Positions 21,025 to 31,502 are shown, counted from the first letter of the stretch. The stretch: 64,000 nt of DNA from Magnetospirillum fulvum (GCF_900108475.1 NZ_FNWO01000006.1:62001-126000); one strand, 5' to 3'. Translations and numbers: made by a program. Notes: generated from the letters alone by a model not told the origin.

Positions 21025-21347
21025 GACCGTTCCTTATACCTAAAGGGGTTTTGATTTCACACAAAACTTACTCTTTAGGTGTAGCACGCCGCCGCTCGGT
21101 GCTTAATATACAAATTAGAAATACGCATAAAGCAGTGTTTAAATCTATCGTTGGATTACGATACATAAATTCGATTCAAACAAGGATTATCAAATCTCCG
21201 CCAATCGGCTGAAAACGATACGACATTCCAGATTATCTATTTTCACGCGCCGTTATCCTGGCCGGAAAACCCGCGCGGTTTGCCGGGGAGGCCGGGCGTG
21301 CTACGGTGCGGGCCGACATCCCGCCCCCAGCCGAATGAAGCCCGCCC
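21025..21347. other. AT-rich intergenic region between the chemoreceptor gene and mutS
   Basis: Divergent 323-bp spacer, distinctly more AT-rich than its surroundings. It holds one perfect 8-bp inverted repeat (acctaaag at 21038-21045, ctttaggt at 21073-21080) just upstream of the chemoreceptor start, a possible operator. No convincing sigma28 or sigma70 promoter could be assigned by eye, and no gene is seen. Confidence 0.6.
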
Positions 21348-24014
21348 GTGACCGCCGCACCGTCCGAGTCCCTCGCCTCCCTTCCCGACGACGTCACCCC
21401 GATGATGGCCCAATATCTGGCGATCAAGCGGGCGCATCCCGATTGCCTGCTGTTCTATCGGATGGGCGATTTCTACGAATTGTTCTTCGACGACGCGGTC
21501 AAGGCGTCGGCGGCGCTTGATATCGCGCTGACCAAGCGCGGCAAGCATCTGGGCGAAGACATCCCGATGTGCGGCGTCCCCTTCCGCGCCTACGAAGCCT
21601 ATCTGGCCCGGCTGGTGCGCCAGGGCTTCAAGGTCGCGATCGGCGAACAGATCGAAGACCCCGCCGAGGCGAAGAAGCGCGGCGCGAAGTCGGTGGTGGC
21701 CCGCGACGTCACCCGCGTCGTCACCGCCGGAACCCTGACCGAAGACACCCTGCTCGACGCCCGCTCGCACAATTATCTTGCCGCCGTGGCCGAGGCGCAG
21801 GGCGGGCTGGGGCTGGCCTGGGTCGATGTCTCGACCGGTGATTTCGCCACCCAGGCGGTGGCGACGGCCGGCCTGTCGGCGGCGCTGGCACGGCTGGCCC
21901 CGGGCGAGTTGCTGGTGCCCGAGCGTCTGCTGAGTACCCCCGCTCTGTTCGAATCCTGGGCCGAGTGGAAGTCGATCCTGTCGCCGCTGCCATCGGCCCG
22001 GTTCGATTCCGACAATGCCCGCCGCCGCATTGAAAGCCTGTTCGAAGTCGCTGCCCTGGACGGGTTCGGCGCGTTTTCCCGCGCCGAACTGGCCGCCGCC
22101 GGGGCGCTGGTCGATTATGTCGAACTGACCCAGAAGGGTAAGCTGCCCCGGCTGTCATCGCCCCGGCGGCTGGCCGAGGGCGCGGTGATGGAGATCGACG
22201 CGGCAACGCGGCGCAATCTCGAACTGGCCCAGACGATGGGCGGCGAGCGGCGGGGATCGCTGCTCGACACCATCGACCGCACCGTCAGCGGAGCCGGAGC
22301 CCGGCTGCTGGCGGCCCGGCTGGCCGCGCCGCTGACCGATCCGGCGGCGATTGCCCGGCGGCTGGACGAGGTCGCCTTCCTGGTCGAACAGGATTCGTTG
22401 CGGTCTTCGCTCCGCGCGACCCTCAAAAGCTGCCCGGATATCGAACGAGCTCTCTCGCGGCTGTCGCTGGGACGCGGCGGCCCGCGTGACCTTGCCGCGA
22501 TCCGCGACGGGCTGGCGGCGGTGCCGACGCTGCGCCTGCAAGCCACCGGGATCGGTCCGCTGCCGCCCGCGCTCGAGGCGACGCTGCGCGATCTGGGCGA
22601 GCACAGCGCCCTGGTCGATCGCCTCGGCCGCGCCCTGATCCCCGAGCCGCCCCTGCTGGCCCGCGACGGCGGCTTCATCGCCGAAGGGTACGACGCGACG
22701 CTGGACGAGACCAAGGCGCTCAAAAGCGAAAGCCACACCCTGTTGATGCAGCTTGAGCGGCGCTATGTCGAGGCGACCGGGATCGCCGCTCTCAAAATCC
22801 GCCACAACAACATCATCGGCCACCATATCGAGGTGCCGGGCAAGCAGGCGGACAAGCTGGACGAATCCTTCATCCACCGCCAGACGATGGCCCAGGCCGC
22901 CCGCTACACCACGTCCGAGCTGATCGCACTGGCCGGGCGGATCACCGGAGCCTCGGAACGGGCGCTGGCGCTCGAACTGGCGCTGTTCGACGATCTGGTC
23001 ACCGATGTTACCGCCCGCGCCACCGATATCGCCGCCGCCGCAAGCGCCTTGGCCGCGCTTGACGTCGCCTCGGCCCTGGCCGAACTGGCGGCATCGCGGC
23101 GCTGGACCCGACCCCAGGTCGAGAGCGGCACCGCCTTCGAGATCAAGGGCGGCCGCCATCCGGTGGTCGAAGCCGCACTGGAAGCAACCCATGGCGGCGC
23201 CTTCGTCGCCAACGATTGCGACCTGTCCGAAGGGCAGCGTCTGTGGCTGATCACCGGCCCCAACATGGCGGGTAAGAGCACCTTTTTGCGCCAGAACGCG
23301 CTGATCGCCCTGCTGGCCCAGACCGGATCGTTTGTCCCCGCCGACTCGGCCCGGATCGGGGTGATCGACCGCCTGTTCTCGCGGGTGGGCGCCGCCGACG
23401 ATCTGGCGCGGGGTCGTTCGACCTTCATGGTCGAGATGGTCGAGACCGCCGCGATCCTCAATCAATCCGGACCCGGCGCGCTGGTGATCCTCGACGAGAT
23501 CGGGCGCGGTACCGCCACCTTCGACGGTCTGTCGATCGCCTGGGCGGTGGTCGAGCATCTGCACGAGGTCAATCGCTGCCGCGCCCTGTTCGCCACCCAC
23601 TATCACGAACTGACCCGGCTGGCCGCCACCCTGCCCTCGCTGGCCTGCCACATGATGCGGGTCAAGGAATGGCAGAACGAGGTGGTGTTCCTCCACGAGG
23701 TCGGCGCCGGAGCCGCCGACCGCTCCTACGGCATCCATGTCGCCCGGCTGGCCGGTCTGCCCACGGCTGCGGTCGCCCGCGCCGAGGAAGTGCTGACCGT
23801 GCTGGAAAGCTCGGATCAGGCGTCGGGAATCGCCCGGCTGGCCGACGATCTGCCGCTGTTCGCCGCAATCGCGGCCAAGCCCAAGGCAAAATCGGCCGCC
23901 CCCGCCGCACCCATCGCCTCGGCGGTCGAAGAGCAATTGCGCACGATCAATCCCGACGAACTGACGGCGCGTCAGGCGCTTGACCTGATCTACGAGATGA
24001 AGCGGCTGCTTTGA
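21348..24014 (+). CDS. mutS: DNA mismatch repair protein MutS
   Basis: Mismatch-recognition ATPase that starts methyl-directed repair with MutL. GTG start, 888 residues. The N-terminal mismatch-binding domain has the [10 protein letters not shown] Phe-X-Glu motif (about residue 43). A connector, lever and clamp region follows ([20 protein letters not shown]). The ATPase has Walker [14 protein letters not shown], a signature region with [10 protein letters not shown], and Walker [26 protein letters not shown] and the C-terminal helix-turn-helix region complete it. Monocistronic, converging with cobQ. Confidence 0.97.
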   Translation: MTAAPSESLASLPDDVTPMMAQYLAIKRAHPDCLLFYRMGDFYELFFDDAVKASAALDIALTKRGKHLGEDIPMCGVPFRAYEAYLARLVRQGFKVAIGEQIEDPAEAKKRGAKSVVARDVTRVVTAGTLTEDTLLDARSHNYLAAVAEAQGGLGLAWVDVSTGDFATQAVATAGLSAALARLAPGELLVPERLLSTPALFESWAEWKSILSPLPSARFDSDNARRRIESLFEVAALDGFGAFSRAELAAAGALVDYVELTQKGKLPRLSSPRRLAEGAVMEIDAATRRNLELAQTMGGERRGSLLDTIDRTVSGAGARLLAARLAAPLTDPAAIARRLDEVAFLVEQDSLRSSLRATLKSCPDIERALSRLSLGRGGPRDLAAIRDGLAAVPTLRLQATGIGPLPPALEATLRDLGEHSALVDRLGRALIPEPPLLARDGGFIAEGYDATLDETKALKSESHTLLMQLERRYVEATGIAALKIRHNNIIGHHIEVPGKQADKLDESFIHRQTMAQAARYTTSELIALAGRITGASERALALELALFDDLVTDVTARATDIAAAASALAALDVASALAELAASRRWTRPQVESGTAFEIKGGRHPVVEAALEATHGGAFVANDCDLSEGQRLWLITGPNMAGKSTFLRQNALIALLAQTGSFVPADSARIGVIDRLFSRVGAADDLARGRSTFMVEMVETAAILNQSGPGALVILDEIGRGTATFDGLSIAWAVVEHLHEVNRCRALFATHYHELTRLAATLPSLACHMMRVKEWQNEVVFLHEVGAGAADRSYGIHVARLAGLPTAAVARAEEVLTVLESSDQASGIARLADDLPLFAAIAAKPKAKSAAPAAPIASAVEEQLRTINPDELTARQALDLIYEMKRLL

Positions 24015-24018
24015 TACC

Positions 24019-24135
24019 AACCGGCCAAAGACTTGGCCGGTTGTATTGTCCCTCGCCGGGCGCGGCCATCCGGCCGCTTGGCCGCCGCCGCAATGGCGGC
24101 CAGATACCGGCCAACAAACAAGGGTTGGCCGGTAT
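24019..24135. repeat. cluster of hairpins including a REP-like repeat between mutS and cobQ
   Basis: Four adjacent stems: aaccggccaa / ttggccggtt (24019-24042, perfect 10 bp), gcggcc / ggccgc (24062-24077), tggccgcc / ggcggcca (24079-24102) and ataccggccaac / gttggccggtat (24104-24135, perfect 12 bp). Positions 24050-24100 match 33665-33715 at about 41 of 51 bases without gaps. The outer hairpins could terminate mutS and cobQ from opposite sides. Confidence 0.8.
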
Positions 24136-24146
24136 GGTCGGACAGG

Positions 24147-25616
24147 CTACTCCCCCGCGATCCGTTCGATTGCAGTGATGTCGAGCGAGCGCTCGAGATG
24201 GGCGGCCAAGCGGTCGAGGATCGCCTCGATCCGGGGCTCCCACGCCATGCCGGACTCGCGGCCGGGGCGCAGGCCGCCCAGGAAAGCGGCGCGGAACGGG
24301 TCGGAGGCGAACAGCCCGTGCAGATAGCATCCGGCGACCCGCCCATCGGCCGAGCGGGCTCCCTCGGGGCGGCCCTCCAGACTCAGCAACGGCCGGGCGG
24401 CATCGGGGCCGGTGGTGCGGCCCATATGCATCTCATAGCCCCGCACCGGGTGGCCGTCCCCGTCATGACCGGCGATTTCGCACAGCACCTTGTCGCCCGC
24501 CATCACCGTCTCGATATCGAGCAGGCCGAGACCGGGCGCGACCGCGCCGGGCGGCCCTTCGACCCCTAGCGGATCGGCAATCGAGCGCCCCAGCATCTGG
24601 AACCCGGCGCAGATCCCCAGCACCCGCCCGCCGCGGCGGACATGGGCGGCAAGGTCGATGTCCCAGCCCTGGGCGCGCAGGAAGGCAAGATCGGCAATCG
24701 TCGCCTTCGAGCCGGGCAAGATCACCAGATCGGCATCGCCGGGCAAGGCGCGGCCGGGCGCGATCATCTCGAGCGAGACGTCGGGCTCGGCGGCGAGCGG
24801 ATCGAAATCGTCGAAATTGGCGATGCAGGGCAAACGCGGCACCGCGATCCGCAGCGCCCGTCCGGTCGCGGCGGTGCCACTGCCCAGCGAGGCGGAATCC
24901 TCGGCGGGCAGCAAGGCCGCCTCGGCAAACCACGGCACGATGCCAAGGCAGGACAGCCCGGTATGGGCGGCAATGATGTCGAGCGCCGGGGTGAACAGCG
25001 CCGGATCGCCGCGAAAGCGGTTGATGACATAGCCCTTCAGCCGCGCCCGCTCATGTTCGGGCAACACCGCGACGGTGCCGACAATCGCGGCGATCGCGCC
25101 CCCTCGATCAATATCGACGACCAGGATCACCGGCAGATCGGCGGCGGTGGCAAAGCCCATATTGGCGATATCGCCCGCGCGGAGATTGACCTCGGCGGCG
25201 CTACCCGCGCCTTCCACCACCACCAGACCGGCCCCAGAAGCCAAGCGGTGATAGCTGTCCAGCACCCGGGGCATCAGGGTCGGCTTCAGCCGCTGGTAAT
25301 CCCCGGCCCCGGCCTTGGTCAGCACCTGACCCTGCACCACCACCTGGGCTCCGGTCTCGGAATGCGGCTTGATCAACACCGGATTCATGTCGGCCAGCGG
25401 AGCGATCTTGCAGGCGCGGGCCTGCAACGCCTGGGCCCGGCCGATCTCGCCGCCATCGCTGGTGACGGCGGCGTTGTTGCTCATGTTCTGCGGCTTGAAG
25501 GGGCGGACGGCAAGGCCCCGCAGGGTAAACAGCCGACACAGCCCAGCCGCCAGCAGCGACTTGCCGACATCGGAGCCGGTCCCCTGAAGCATGATCGCTG
25601 GAACGCGGATCGTCAT
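24147..25616 (-). CDS. cobQ: cobyric acid synthase
   Basis: Glutamine-dependent amidotransferase that amidates four carboxylates of adenosylcobyrinic acid a,c-diamide in cobalamin synthesis. 489 residues from the ATG at 25616. The N-terminal dethiobiotin-synthetase-like domain has [32 protein letters not shown] and [14 protein letters not shown]. The C-terminal class I GATase domain has the nucleophile Cys in [11 protein letters not shown] and the His in [13 protein letters not shown]. The start overlaps the nth stop as ATGA, the last cistron of a three-gene overlapping operon. No other cobalamin genes are nearby. Confidence 0.96.
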   Translation of the reverse strand: MTIRVPAIMLQGTGSDVGKSLLAAGLCRLFTLRGLAVRPFKPQNMSNNAAVTSDGGEIGRAQALQARACKIAPLADMNPVLIKPHSETGAQVVVQGQVLTKAGAGDYQRLKPTLMPRVLDSYHRLASGAGLVVVEGAGSAAEVNLRAGDIANMGFATAADLPVILVVDIDRGGAIAAIVGTVAVLPEHERARLKGYVINRFRGDPALFTPALDIIAAHTGLSCLGIVPWFAEAALLPAEDSASLGSGTAATGRALRIAVPRLPCIANFDDFDPLAAEPDVSLEMIAPGRALPGDADLVILPGSKATIADLAFLRAQGWDIDLAAHVRRGGRVLGICAGFQMLGRSIADPLGVEGPPGAVAPGLGLLDIETVMAGDKVLCEIAGHDGDGHPVRGYEMHMGRTTGPDAARPLLSLEGRPEGARSADGRVAGCYLHGLFASDPFRAAFLGGLRPGRESGMAWEPRIEAILDRLAAHLERSLDITAIERIAGE

Positions 25617-26242
25617 AGGGGTGAGGCGAAGGCACAGAGGTCGCGGATGCGGCAAGACTCGCAATCGGGCTTGCGCGCCTTGCAGACGTGGCGGCCGTGC
25701 AGGATCAGCCAGTGATGAGCGTGCAGCAGCCAGTGCGGCGGAATCACCGCCAGCAGGCCGCGCTCGACCGCCTCGACATCCTTGCCGGGGGCCAGCCCGG
25801 TCCGGTTGGCGACGCGAAAGACATGGGTATCGACCGCAATCGTCGGCTGGCCAAAGGCGATGTTGAGAACGACGTTGGCGGTCTTGCGCCCAACGCCGGG
25901 CAACGCCTCCAGCGCCTCGCGGTCGGCCGGGACCGCGCCGCCATGGCGCTCGACCAGCAGGCGCGACAGGGCAATGACGTTGCGGGCCTTGGTCCGGTAC
26001 AGGCCGATGGTGCGAATCCGCTCGGCCAGCCGCTCCTCGCCCAGTTCCAGCATCGCCTGGGGTGTCGCCACCTCGGCGAACAGCGGGCCGGTCGCCTTGT
26101 TGACCCCGGCATCGGTGGCCTGGGCCGACAGCACCACCGCCACCAGCAGGGTAAAGGGATCGCGGTAGTCGAGTTCGCTGCGCGGCTCGGGATTGGCCGC
26201 CGCCAGCCGGGCGAAAAGGGCCTCGACCGCGTCGGGACTCAT
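25613..26242 (-). CDS. nth: endonuclease III
   Basis: DNA N-glycosylase/AP lyase acting on oxidised pyrimidines. 209 residues. The helix-hairpin-helix reads [17 protein letters not shown] with the catalytic Lys, and the catalytic Asp lies in [10 protein letters not shown]. The C-terminal [4Fe-4S] loop is complete (C-X6-C-X2-C-X5-C in [17 protein letters not shown]). The start codon overlaps the upstream phosphatase stop (ATGA), and its own stop overlaps cobQ, so all three are probably coupled. Confidence 0.97.
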   Translation of the reverse strand: MSPDAVEALFARLAAANPEPRSELDYRDPFTLLVAVVLSAQATDAGVNKATGPLFAEVATPQAMLELGEERLAERIRTIGLYRTKARNVIALSRLLVERHGGAVPADREALEALPGVGRKTANVVLNIAFGQPTIAVDTHVFRVANRTGLAPGKDVEAVERGLLAVIPPHWLLHAHHWLILHGRHVCKARKPDCESCRIRDLCAFASPL

Positions 26243-27042
26243 CCGGCCAGAACCGCCAGCGCCTCGGCATGGGTGCGGGCATCGCCGCTGGCGACGACCC
26301 GACCATCCGACCAGATTGTCAGGGGCCGACCCTGCCAGTCGGTCATCGTTCCCCCCGCCCCTTCGACCACCGGGACCAGAGCGGAATAGTCATAGGGCTT
26401 CAACCCGGCCTCGACCACCAGATCGACAAAGCCGGTTGCGACCAGGGCGTAGGCATAGCAATCGCAGCCATAGCGCACGCCGCGCGCACGCTGGGCGATG
26501 CGGTCCCAGCCGGGACGGGTGGCGGGATCGAACAATTCAGGGGCGGTGGTAAAGGCGCGGGCGTGGGCCAGATCGGGACAGGTCCGCACCGCGACCGGCT
26601 GGCCGTTCAGCGTAGTCGGGTGGCCCGCCACCCCCAGCCAGCGTTCGTCGGTGAAGGCCTGATCAATGATCCCCAGCACCGGGCGGCCGCGATGGGCCAG
26701 CGCGATCAAGGTGCCGAAACTGGGCTTGCCGGTGATGAAGGCGGCGGTGCCGTCGATGGGATCGAGCACCCACACCCATTCGGCGTCGCAATCGCGCTGC
26801 CCTTGTTCCTCGCCCAGGATGCCATGACCGGGATACTCGGCATCGAGAATCGTCCGCATCGCCGCCTCGACCTCGCGGTCGGCGATGGTGACCGGGCTGT
26901 CGTCTGCCTTGGTATCGACAGCGATCGGGGTGCGAAAATATTTCCGCACCACCGGGCGAGCCGCCTCGGCCAGACGCAAAGCGAGAGAGACGAATTCAGG
27001 AGGGCAGGCGTTCATCGGTTCGGACCCGGGCTTTGGCTTCAT
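26239..27042 (-). CDS. inositol-monophosphatase-fold phosphatase, probable histidinol-phosphatase
   Basis: Metal-dependent monophosphatase. Metal-binding motifs are [27 protein letters not shown] and the C-terminal [16 protein letters not shown]. The phrase DPIDGT-x-x-FITGKPxFGTLIAL resembles HisN-type histidinol-phosphatases more than SuhB inositol phosphatases, so a role in histidine synthesis is likely but not certain. The start at 27042 has ggcggaa upstream. An in-frame ATG at 27015 (MNACPPEF) would shorten it by nine residues and also fits the family. First gene of the operon with nth and cobQ. Confidence 0.87.
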   Translation of the reverse strand: MKPKPGSEPMNACPPEFVSLALRLAEAARPVVRKYFRTPIAVDTKADDSPVTIADREVEAAMRTILDAEYPGHGILGEEQGQRDCDAEWVWVLDPIDGTAAFITGKPSFGTLIALAHRGRPVLGIIDQAFTDERWLGVAGHPTTLNGQPVAVRTCPDLAHARAFTTAPELFDPATRPGWDRIAQRARGVRYGCDCYAYALVATGFVDLVVEAGLKPYDYSALVPVVEGAGGTMTDWQGRPLTIWSDGRVVASGDARTHAEALAVLAG

Positions 27043-27096
27043 TTCCGCCAGTGTGGCCCGAAACCGAGCGGCTGAACAGGCCGGATGTCGCGACGA

Positions 27097-28545
27097 TCAG
27101 CCCTGAAGCATCCGACGCAGCAATTCGACGTCCTCGGCGAAACCGTGATCGCTTTCCTTCAGTTCCTCGACCTTCTTGACCGCGTGCATCACCGTGGTGT
27201 GGTCGCGGCCGCCGAACTTGCGCCCGATTTCGGGCAGCGAGCGGCTGGTCAATTGCTTGGCCAGATACATCGCCACCTGACGCGGGCGGGCGACCTGACG
27301 CGAGCGCCGGGCCGAGGACATTTCGGCCAGCTTGATGTTGAAATGCTCGGCGACCTTCTTCTGGATCTCCTCGATGGTGATCCGGCGGTCCGAGGCGCGC
27401 AGCAGATCGTGCAGCACTTCCTGGGTCGATTCCAGGGTGATGGCGCGGCCGACCAGCTGGGCATGGGCGACGACGCGGTTCAGCGCGCCTTCCAGTTCGC
27501 GGACGTTCGAGCAAATCTTGTGGGCGAGGAATTCCATCACCTTCTGCGGCACCAGCACGCCCATCTGCTCGGACTTCGACTGAAGGATGCCGAGGCGCAA
27601 TTCGTAGGTGGTGGCGTGGATGTCGGCGACCAGACCGCAGGCCATCCGCGAGCGCAGCCGCTCCTCGATCCCTTCCAGGTCGGACGGCGATTTGTCGGCC
27701 GAGATCACGATCTGGCGGCCCTGATCGACCAGGGCGTTGAAGGTGTGGAAGAACTCTTCCTGGGTCGCGTCCTTGCCAGCGATGAACTGAACGTCGTCGA
27801 TCATCAGCACGTCGACCGAGCGGAACTGTTCCTTGAACGACATCGTGTCCTGGTGCCGGAGCGCCCGGATGAAGCGATACATGAACTTCTCGGCCGAGAG
27901 ATACAGCACCGAGCGATGGGGATTGCGTTCGCGGATGTGATGGGCGATCGCGTGCATCAGGTGGGTCTTACCCAAGCCGACGCCGCCATAGAGGAACAGC
28001 GGATTGAACGAGACGCTGTCGGCCTCGGCGACGCGGCGGGCGGCGGCCCAGGCGAATTCGTTGGGCTTGCCGACGACGAAATTCTTGAAGGTGAAGCGGG
28101 GGTCAAGCAGCGCGCCCAACTCGTCCAGCTCGGCATTGGCGGCCCCGGACTCGGCCATCTGAGCGGCGGTCTGCATGGGCACCGGAGCGGGCTGGCTTGC
28201 CGGGGCGGCGGTCTGCGCCACCAGGGCGGGGGCCTCGGACGGCGCTTCCGGTCCGGCCTCGGGGACCGGGGCGGCAGGCTGGCTCGGCACCGCGGCGGCG
28301 CGGGCGGTCTCGACGACGATCTCGACATTGCGGATCGCCGGGTTCTCCGCTCCCCACAGGGTGCGGATGCGTTCGCCGTAATGGGTCGAGACCCAATCGC
28401 GCAGGAAGCGCGTCGGCAGCGCCAGACGCACGGCCCCGTCGCTGACGCCGTGCACGGTAATCGGCCTCAGCCAGGACCGATAGGCGGAATCGCCCACCTC
28501 GTCCCGCAACCTCGTCTTGACCCGATCCCACTCAGACTTCGCCAT
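27097..28545 (-). CDS. dnaA: chromosomal replication initiator DnaA
   Basis: AAA+ initiator that binds DnaA boxes and opens the replication origin. The start ATG at 28545 (MAKSEWDRVKTRLRDEVG) follows ggggatcggca. An in-frame ATG upstream at 28632 adds a Gly/Ala-rich lead unlike DnaA. Domain I is residues 1-85, a Pro/Ala-rich domain II covers about 90-150, and the AAA+ domain has FLYGGVGLGKTHLMHAIAHH and DVLMIDDVQFIAGK. Domain IV carries the DnaA-box helix-turn-helix GRDHTTVMHAVKKV. 482 residues. No clear DnaA-box cluster was found beside it. Confidence 0.97.
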   Translation of the reverse strand: MAKSEWDRVKTRLRDEVGDSAYRSWLRPITVHGVSDGAVRLALPTRFLRDWVSTHYGERIRTLWGAENPAIRNVEIVVETARAAAVPSQPAAPVPEAGPEAPSEAPALVAQTAAPASQPAPVPMQTAAQMAESGAANAELDELGALLDPRFTFKNFVVGKPNEFAWAAARRVAEADSVSFNPLFLYGGVGLGKTHLMHAIAHHIRERNPHRSVLYLSAEKFMYRFIRALRHQDTMSFKEQFRSVDVLMIDDVQFIAGKDATQEEFFHTFNALVDQGRQIVISADKSPSDLEGIEERLRSRMACGLVADIHATTYELRLGILQSKSEQMGVLVPQKVMEFLAHKICSNVRELEGALNRVVAHAQLVGRAITLESTQEVLHDLLRASDRRITIEEIQKKVAEHFNIKLAEMSSARRSRQVARPRQVAMYLAKQLTSRSLPEIGRKFGGRDHTTVMHAVKKVEELKESDHGFAEDVELLRRMLQG

Positions 28546-29064
28546 TGCCGATCCCCGAATCCCTGCCGTCCGCCCGACGGCACCCGCGCCTTCGGCGCCT
28601 TCGGCGCCGTCCCTCCGGAAATCCGGACTCATGGTGCGGGATACCTCTTTGTCACCGACCGGATCATTGCGATCGCGGCCTCACGTCCGGATGTCGTCCG
28701 CCGCAGGGCGGTGCCCTCGACAATACTGACGTGTCTCAGAGTCTTGCCCTCAACCTATCAAGTCAGTAAACCGCGCCACCGATGGTTATCACAAAATATC
28801 TAAATGCGATCTGTGTTCTGCATCACACAGAACCGACGCAACGAAGATGACCATCGATGTGATTTAGCTTGAAGACTCGCGGAACTCTTTGGACTGCCCG
28901 GCGAGCTTTGCCAGACTAGCCATCCGACCGAGCACTGGCAACAAGATCGGAACACGAACAACGAAAATTTTTCGCTTGCATTCCGCGACTCGCTGACGGG
29001 CCAAGGGGTTGGGTGAAGCGCATCGCAGCGAGGCAAATTCGCCTGTTTCATCCACCCAAAACCA
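28546..29064. promoter_or_regulatory. dnaA upstream region with a CRP/FNR-type palindrome
   Basis: 519-bp intergenic region upstream of dnaA. The inverted repeat tctgtgt-N8-acacaga (28810-28831) contains TGTGT-N6-TCACA (28812-28827), one base off the CRP consensus TGTGA-N6-TCACA. A regulator of the CRP/FNR class is therefore possible, about 265 bp before the dnaA start. The rest is moderately AT-rich with no convincing gene. No good cluster of TTATCCACA boxes is visible, so this is not supported as an origin. Confidence 0.4.
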
Positions 29065-29093
29065 AGGGCCGCGCCCGATGGGCGCGGCCCTTC
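29065..29093 (-). terminator. terminator after rpsT
   Basis: Perfect 13-bp stem (29065-29077 with 29081-29093) and a 3-nt loop, 32 bp beyond the rpsT stop. Read on the minus strand it is followed by ttggttttgg, a modest T-rich tail. Confidence 0.8.
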
Positions 29094-29125
29094 ACGTCAG
29101 TAAAAATCGTCCGGTCGAAGCGACG

Positions 29126-29398
29126 TTAAGCCTGGGGCTTCATGTCGCGGACGCGGGCGGAAAGGCGCGAAACCTTGCGCGACGCGGTGTTCTTCTGCAC
29201 CACGCCGGCCTGGACGCCCTTCATCAGCTGGGGTTCGGCGGCACGCAGAGCGGCCAGAGCCGCGTCGGAATCGCCCGCCGAGATGGCGAGTTCCACCTTC
29301 TTGACGAAGCTGCGGATACGGCTGACGCGAGCGCCATTGACCTCGGTACGACGGGCGGTCTGACGGATGCGCTTCTTAGCCGAAGGATGATGGGCCAT
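29126..29398 (-). CDS. rpsT: 30S ribosomal protein S20
   Basis: Small basic ribosomal protein that binds 16S rRNA and helps assemble the 30S subunit. 90 residues, the usual size. [21 protein letters not shown] is the standard S20 start, and the helix [17 protein letters not shown] closes the protein. It has its own near-consensus promoter and terminator. Its position just upstream of dnaA is common in alphaproteobacteria. Confidence 0.97.
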   Translation of the reverse strand: MAHHPSAKKRIRQTARRTEVNGARVSRIRSFVKKVELAISAGDSDAALAALRAAEPQLMKGVQAGVVQKNTASRKVSRLSARVRDMKPQA

Positions 29399-29439
29399 GG
29401 ATGATAACCTTGCAGCTCGGTTGCAAATTCGAAGGCGCG

Positions 29440-29468
29440 TTTATATGTGCGGGTTGGCCCCGCGTCAA
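29440..29468 (-). promoter_or_regulatory. near-consensus sigma70 promoter of rpsT
   Basis: On the minus strand: TTGACG (29468-29463), a 17-bp spacer, TATAAA (29445-29440). The start codon lies about 42 bp beyond the -10 box. The spacing and hexamers are close to the housekeeping consensus, fitting a highly expressed ribosomal gene. Confidence 0.75.
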
Positions 29469-29490
29469 CATAGAAATGACGAACGTTCCG

Positions 29491-29949
29491 TCACCGCTTC
29501 GGCGGCGGCGGCAGCGGCGGGGCGTCGCGGTCGAGGATCGCCCGCTGTTCGGACGTCAGCACCTGGGCCAGATCGGCGCGACGCCGGTTCAGTTCTTCAT
29601 GGACCTGCCCCCCGGCGGCCTGACGGTCGGGCCGGGTCTCGATCCGCTCGGCCGGCGGCATTTCACGCGCCTGCATCTGCATCTGGCGGCGCAAATCGTC
29701 GGCGTTGGCGACGCCCTCGGCATAGGCGCTCCATTGCGGCTCCTGAGCGGGCGTGATGCCCAACTTGGCCTTCAACCCCGGCAGCGCCGCCGGATCGAGC
29801 ATCATCCGCCCCGGTCCCATCCCCATTCCCATCCCCATCCCGGCTCCGCCGCCGGGGCCCATCCCTTGCGCGGCAACGTCGGCGGAAAGACAGAGCATAA
29901 CCGCCAGAGCGGACAGCGATGCGGCAGCAGCGAGTCGATCGAAGTTCAT
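29491..29949 (-). CDS. LTxxQ (Spy/CpxP-like) periplasmic protein
   Basis: Small exported protein of 152 residues. The ATG at 29949 sits 5 nt after aggagacc and starts MNFDRLAAAASLSALAVMLCLSADVAAQ, a Sec signal peptide cut after AAQ or nearby. A Gly/Met-rich low-complexity segment (GMGPGGGAGMGMGMGMGPG) follows, then a helical region with LGITPAQ and the family motif VLTSEQ. Proteins of this fold act as periplasmic chaperones or metal/stress sensors. The Met-rich stretch could bind metal, which is inference. It lies 14 nt upstream of the ThiE-like gene end. Confidence 0.75.
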   Translation of the reverse strand: MNFDRLAAAASLSALAVMLCLSADVAAQGMGPGGGAGMGMGMGMGPGRMMLDPAALPGLKAKLGITPAQEPQWSAYAEGVANADDLRRQMQMQAREMPPAERIETRPDRQAAGGQVHEELNRRRADLAQVLTSEQRAILDRDAPPLPPPPKR

Positions 29950-29963
29950 GACGGTCTCCTTAA

Positions 29964-30644
29964 TCAACCAATTACTAATGTTATCATACCACCGCCAACC
30001 TGTCCGCTTCGTGAATCACCTGATACGGGAGAGGCCAACCCTTCGATCGCCGCCAACCCGGCCACGGTGCCGGGCGGCAGACGCCGCGCCGTCGCCGCCG
30101 ACACGCCCCCAAGAGCGATCAGGGCCAGCCGGGCACGGCGGTGCCACAGCCCCAGGCGCAGCGGCCCCACCACCGGCGCACCGGGATGGCTGCGGCTGGG
30201 AAACACTGGCGAGACCAGGGCGGCATCGCCCTCCAATTCCGCCGCCCGGCCCAGCGCCCGGGGCGAATGGGCGGCAACGGTCAGCAGGGCACGGCGACGG
30301 CGCACCCAGCCCAGCGCCGGAGCCAGCACGCCATGGCGGGCCAGCCCTTCGGGCAGATGCAGCCCGGCGGCTCCCAACCGGGCGGCCAGCCGCCAGTCCG
30401 CCGCGACCAGCAGCACGAGGCGGCGACGGCGGCAGAGCGCGGCCAGGGCGCAAGCACGGGCGGCGCGGGCGGGATCGCTGTAATGGCGCAGCAGCACCCC
30501 ACTGCCGGGCGGCAGAGCGGCGGCGGCGGCCAGTGGATCGGGCAGCCGACCCTCGTCGGTGACCAGGATCAGCGGTGGCCCGGCCCAGCGCGTCAGGCCA
30601 AAGCGCGGGGACTCGAGGCGTCGGGAGGGGTTGGCGGAGGTCAT
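29964..30644 (-). CDS. thiamine phosphate synthase/TenI-family protein
   Basis: TIM-barrel protein of 226 residues. The pattern ALVSPVFPSRSHPGAPVVGPLRLGL matches the ThiE phosphate/pyrimidine region, and LIALGGVSAATARRLPPGTVAGLAAIEGL matches the C-terminal phosphate loop. ThiE couples HMP-PP with the thiazole phosphate. The motif is degenerate compared with ThiE (no GT...K pattern), so it may be a TenI-like or diverged member. It shares a short 65-bp divergent promoter region with the YggS-like gene. The C-terminal MITLVIG tail looks like read-on and is not conserved-looking. Confidence 0.75.
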   Translation of the reverse strand: MTSANPSRRLESPRFGLTRWAGPPLILVTDEGRLPDPLAAAAALPPGSGVLLRHYSDPARAARACALAALCRRRRLVLLVAADWRLAARLGAAGLHLPEGLARHGVLAPALGWVRRRRALLTVAAHSPRALGRAAELEGDAALVSPVFPSRSHPGAPVVGPLRLGLWHRRARLALIALGGVSAATARRLPPGTVAGLAAIEGLASPVSGDSRSGQVGGGMITLVIG

Positions 30645-30709
30645 CGGCGGACTATAATACTGCGGCGCGTCCCGCGCCCGACCGACTTGTTAAAAAGGGT
30701 ATCCCCGCC

Positions 30710-31375
30710 TTGTCCGATATTGCCGCCGGTCTTGCCGCCATCCGTTCCCGCATCGCCGCCGCCGAGACCGCAGCAGGGCGCGCGCCCGGCTCGGTCGCCC
30801 TGGTCGCCGTCGCCAAGACCCACCCGGCCGAGGCCGTGATCGCCGCGCTGGCCGCCGGACAGCGTTTGTTCGGCGAAAACCGGGTGCAGGAGGCGAAGGC
30901 CAAATATCCCGACCTGAAGGCACTCCACCCCGATCTGCGGCTGCATCTGATCGGGCCGCTCCAGACCAACAAGGTGCGCGAGGCGGTGGCGCTGTTCGAC
31001 GTGATCGAGACCCTCGACCGGCCCAAGCTGGCCCGGGTGCTGGCCGACGAAATCGAGCGGGCCGGACGCCGCCCCGACATCCTGATCCAGGTCAATATCG
31101 GCCGCGAGCCGCAGAAAGCCGGGATTGATCCCGATCAGGCCGACACCCTGATCGCGCTCTGTCGCTCGGAATACCGGCTGGAGCCGTCGGGGCTGATGTG
31201 CATCCCCCCGGCGGGCGAAGACCCTGCCCCGCATTTCCGCCGCCTGGGCGAACTGGCCGCCCGCAACGGCCTGCCGGTGCGAAGCATGGGGATGAGCGAG
31301 GATTTCCCCACCGCGATCGCCTGCGGCGCGACCCATGTCCGGGTCGGCTCGGCGATCTTCGGCCATCGCGGATAG
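30710..31375 (+). CDS. YggS/PROSC-family PLP homeostasis protein
   Basis: Pyridoxal-phosphate carrier with an alanine-racemase-like TIM barrel, involved in vitamin B6 homeostasis and not in catalysis. The TTG at 30710 (read LSDIAAGLAAIRSRI) gives 221 residues, the family length. Upstream in-frame codons back to 30575 encode unlikely sequence overlapping the divergent gene. Motifs: LVAVAKTHP with the PLP lysine, LFGENRVQEAKAK, LHLIGPLQTNK, ILIQVNIGREPQKAG, GLMCIPP, SMGMSEDFPTAI and HVRVGSAIFGHR. Confidence 0.93.
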   Translation: MSDIAAGLAAIRSRIAAAETAAGRAPGSVALVAVAKTHPAEAVIAALAAGQRLFGENRVQEAKAKYPDLKALHPDLRLHLIGPLQTNKVREAVALFDVIETLDRPKLARVLADEIERAGRRPDILIQVNIGREPQKAGIDPDQADTLIALCRSEYRLEPSGLMCIPPAGEDPAPHFRRLGELAARNGLPVRSMGMSEDFPTAIACGATHVRVGSAIFGHRG

Positions 31376-31414
31376 AGTTTGCGAGACTTTGACGGTATCG
31401 CTTTTGGGGCCGTC

Positions 31415-31438
31415 ACCCCCGGGCTTTGACCCGGGGGT
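31415..31438. terminator. hairpin between convergent genes
   Basis: Stem acccccggg / cccgggggt with a 6-nt loop between the YggS-like gene and the CAT-fold gene. It lacks a T run. It may act as a weak bidirectional terminator. Confidence 0.4.
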
Positions 31439-31502
31439 CGATGGGACAGGGCCATGGGGATGGATGGCCGGGTCGGGTGTTTCCCCTTAACCCGGACAAA
31501 CT

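Noticed and set aside
28781-28800. A DnaA box or replication origin next to dnaA
   Set aside because: ttatcacaa matches the box at only 6 of 9 positions and no cluster of boxes or AT-rich unwinding region is evident.
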